NCBI GenBank assembly: GCA_020847775.1
Contig: JADLBI010000103.1
Coordinates: 1-6,422 of the forward strand
Length of the DNA: 6,422 bases
Direction of reading: 5' to 3'
Origin: Opitutaceae bacterium
GTDB lineage: Bacteria; Verrucomicrobiota; Verrucomicrobiia; Opitutales; Opitutaceae
Every line of letters begins with the position of its first letter. Positions within the stretch are counted from its first letter, which is position 1. A model generated the notes under the pieces. It made no database searches and had not been told where the DNA came from. It saw only the letters and a list, made by a program, of their open reading frames with translations. A program made the position numbers and the translations under genes. Positions 4,659-6,422 of the stretch are shown here, one piece after another.

Positions 4659-6422
4659 ATGCCCAAGGCGCAGACTTCAAACCCAAATAACGGCCCCTCC
4701 TTTCAGCCTCCACGCCACCGCCCCAACTGGATTGCGGCAGTGTTGTGTTTCGTGCTCGGCTTGTGGCTATTGGCCGCCTTGGTGGACTACAACCCCGTCC
4801 AAAGCAGCTTCGCCACCACGCGCGTGCTGAGCACCAACATCGCCGGACCGTGGGGTGCCAACACCGTTTGGGTTCTGCTCTATGCGGCAGGCGTCAGCAC
4901 CTGGACGATCCCTCTCACCTTGTTCTGGCTGCTCTACCTCGCCCTGCGCAAGGCCCGCCGCCTCGCCGGCACGCGGCTGGTCGCGATTCTGCTCTGCACG
5001 GGCGCGCTCGCCGGGCTCGCCGCCATGATTGAGTCGTTCAAGCCCAGCGACTACTTTCCCCAAGGCCCCGGCGGCTGGCTCGGCTCACTGATCTATCAAG
5101 GCGCTCTGCGCGACACCCTCGGCGTTTTCGGCGCCGGGCTCCTCCTCGGCACGCTCTACATCACCGGGCTGCTTTTCATCATCACCAAGGACATCGGTGC
5201 CGAAGTCGAACGCTACCTCGCGGCGTTCCAGGCGTGGCGGGAAGAACGCGCCAAGCAGAAAGCCGAGCTCGCCGAAGCCCGGCGCCTCGCCAAAGAAATC
5301 CGCGCCAAAGAACTGGCCGCCGCCAAGGCCGCCAAATCGGCCGCGCCGGAAACCAAACCCGCGCCCCAGCCAGCCGCTCCCCCGCCCGCCCCCGTCCGCG
5401 TCGCGCCGCCTCCCCCTAAGGAAACGCCCAAGCCCGAGCCCATGGTCGTGGTGGCAAAACCCGCCGCCAAGCCCAAACCAGCCCCCAGCGAGAGCGAAGA
5501 CGCCGCCGGCAAAATCCACCTCAACATCGTCAAGCCCGAGGAAACGAAAAAGGCCCGTGGCACCATCCCGCAAAGCGCGGACAAAAACTACCTCTTCCCC
5601 GACATCAAGCTGCTCTCCGAGCAGGTGACCAACACCGAAGGCAACTCCGAGGAGGAACACCGCCAAAACGCCGAAAACCTCCTGCGCATCCTCGGTGAGT
5701 TCGGCGTCGAGGTCAGCCTCGGCGAGATTCACGTCGGCCCCGTCATCACCCGCTACGAGGTCGTTCCCGCCGCCGGCGTGCGCGTGGAAAAAATCTCCGG
5801 TCTCGACAAGAACATCGCCCTCGGCATGCGCGCCCAATCGGTCCGCATTTTGGCCCCGATCCCGGGCAAAGCCGCGGTCGGCGTCGAAGTGCCCAACCAG
5901 CACCCCACGCCCGTCGGCATGCGCGAGATTCTCGAGAGCGAGCCTTGGGCCAACGCCAAGGCCGAACTGCCCATCGCCCTCGGCAAAGATGTTTCCGGCA
6001 AGCCCCTCATCTCCGATCTGACCAAGATGCCCCACCTGCTCATCGCCGGCGCCACCGGCTCGGGCAAATCGGTCTGCATCAACTCCATTGTCGCCTCCAT
6101 CCTCTACTCCAAGAGCCCGCAGGACGTCCGCCTCCTCATGGTGGACCCCAAGGTGGTCGAGTTGAAAATCTTCAACACGCTGCCGCATATGCTCATCCCC
6201 GTCGTCACCGAGCCGAAGAAAGTGCCCGGCGCGCTCAAGTGGCTCCTCGGCGAGATGGAGCAACGCTACCAGATGTTCGCCAAATGCAACGTGCGAAACA
6301 TCCTCGGCTTCAACAGCCGCAAAAAAGGCGCGAAGCCCGACCCCGTCGAAGCCGCCGCTCAGGCCCAACTCGACGGCATCGGGTCCATTCTGCCCGAGGA
6401 AACCGAGCTGCCAGACCGCCTA
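4659..6422 (+). CDS. ftsK: DNA translocase FtsK/SpoIIIE family, N-terminal 588 residues (runs off the right edge)
   Basis: FtsK is a septum-anchored, ATP-driven DNA pump that clears the chromosome from the division site and helps resolve chromosome dimers. The visible part has about four hydrophobic segments (24-42, 68-96 possibly as one or two spans, 106-124, 155-176). An Ala/Lys/Glu-rich helical stretch follows (185-228), then a Pro/Ala-rich linker (228-280). The alpha domain is next (YLFPDIKLL at 311; FGVEVSLGEIHVGPVITRYEV), then the motor with Walker A GATGSGKS (464-471) and Walker B RLLMVDPK (491-498). The frame stays open to the last base, so the rest of the motor and the DNA-reading gamma domain lie outside. 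After RNILGFNSRK there is a family-variable insertion of about 30 residues (KKGAKPDPVEAAAQAQ...). The start MPKAQTSNPN at 4659 is the first usable start after an in-frame stop at 4623; it has no Shine-Dalgarno sequence. Confidence 0.97.
   Translation, partial: MPKAQTSNPNNGPSFQPPRHRPNWIAAVLCFVLGLWLLAALVDYNPVQSSFATTRVLSTNIAGPWGANTVWVLLYAAGVSTWTIPLTLFWLLYLALRKARRLAGTRLVAILLCTGALAGLAAMIESFKPSDYFPQGPGGWLGSLIYQGALRDTLGVFGAGLLLGTLYITGLLFIITKDIGAEVERYLAAFQAWREERAKQKAELAEARRLAKEIRAKELAAAKAAKSAAPETKPAPQPAAPPPAPVRVAPPPPKETPKPEPMVVVAKPAAKPKPAPSESEDAAGKIHLNIVKPEETKKARGTIPQSADKNYLFPDIKLLSEQVTNTEGNSEEEHRQNAENLLRILGEFGVEVSLGEIHVGPVITRYEVVPAAGVRVEKISGLDKNIALGMRAQSVRILAPIPGKAAVGVEVPNQHPTPVGMREILESEPWANAKAELPIALGKDVSGKPLISDLTKMPHLLIAGATGSGKSVCINSIVASILYSKSPQDVRLLMVDPKVVELKIFNTLPHMLIPVVTEPKKVPGALKWLLGEMEQRYQMFAKCNVRNILGFNSRKKGAKPDPVEAAAQAQLDGIGSILPEETELPDRL

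Noticed and set aside
3763..4830. A 355-codon plus-strand open frame across manA and into ftsK
   Set aside because: It overlaps the clear ManA frame antisense and the FtsK start in another frame, with no recognisable domain.
5085..6368. A 427-codon open frame on the minus strand, antisense to ftsK
   Set aside because: It lies fully within the recognised FtsK frame, is Gly/Asp/Phe-rich in the way antisense frames of GC-rich genes are, and shows no family motif. It is a codon-bias shadow.

Overview
The window is a high-GC bacterial chromosome fragment. Two 60-base blocks counted by hand, in dnaJ and ftsK, came to 67-70% GC. Gene content and protein style (a long Pro/Ala-rich linker in FtsK, a glycine-stretched DnaJ, a short AsmA-like membrane protein beside grpE) suggest a Verrucomicrobiota member such as the Opitutales. 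This is an inference from impression, as no rRNA or other marker is present.

Layout, right to left. At 4659-6422 a plus-strand ftsK starts and runs off the right edge. Divergent from it, across a 104-base spacer, is a tightly packed minus-strand cluster that reads as one operon: a class I mannose-6-phosphate isomerase (4554-3610), a membrane-anchored AsmA-like protein (3606-2824), grpE (2806-2234), dnaJ (2227-1070) and a TrpF-family isomerase (1028-374). The gaps are 3, 17, 6 and 41 bases. The TrpF-like frame is broken by one extra base in a seven-C run (seven G on the plus strand, 857-863). After about 120 bases, another minus-strand gene starts near 254 and runs off the left edge. Its first 84 residues form a HARE-HTH winged-helix domain, and its GC is lower, about 56%.

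How the genes fit together: GrpE (nucleotide exchange factor) and DnaJ (J-domain co-chaperone) are the two partners of DnaK, but neither dnaK nor hrcA is visible, and no CIRCE operator precedes grpE. The cluster instead starts with a sugar-phosphate isomerase, so this co-chaperone pair may be expressed as housekeeping genes with envelope and sugar metabolism. The ftsK/manA spacer holds an imperfect 15-base inverted repeat (14 of 15 positions pair). It places the same sequence, in the same orientation, just ahead of each divergent start codon.

No novel defence or mobile system is fully contained here. The points most worth following are the inverted repeat, the frameshifted TrpF paralogue with an altered N-terminal loop, a small ORF whose stop overlaps a start of the HARE-HTH gene (ATGA), and the near absence of Shine-Dalgarno sequences at all starts.
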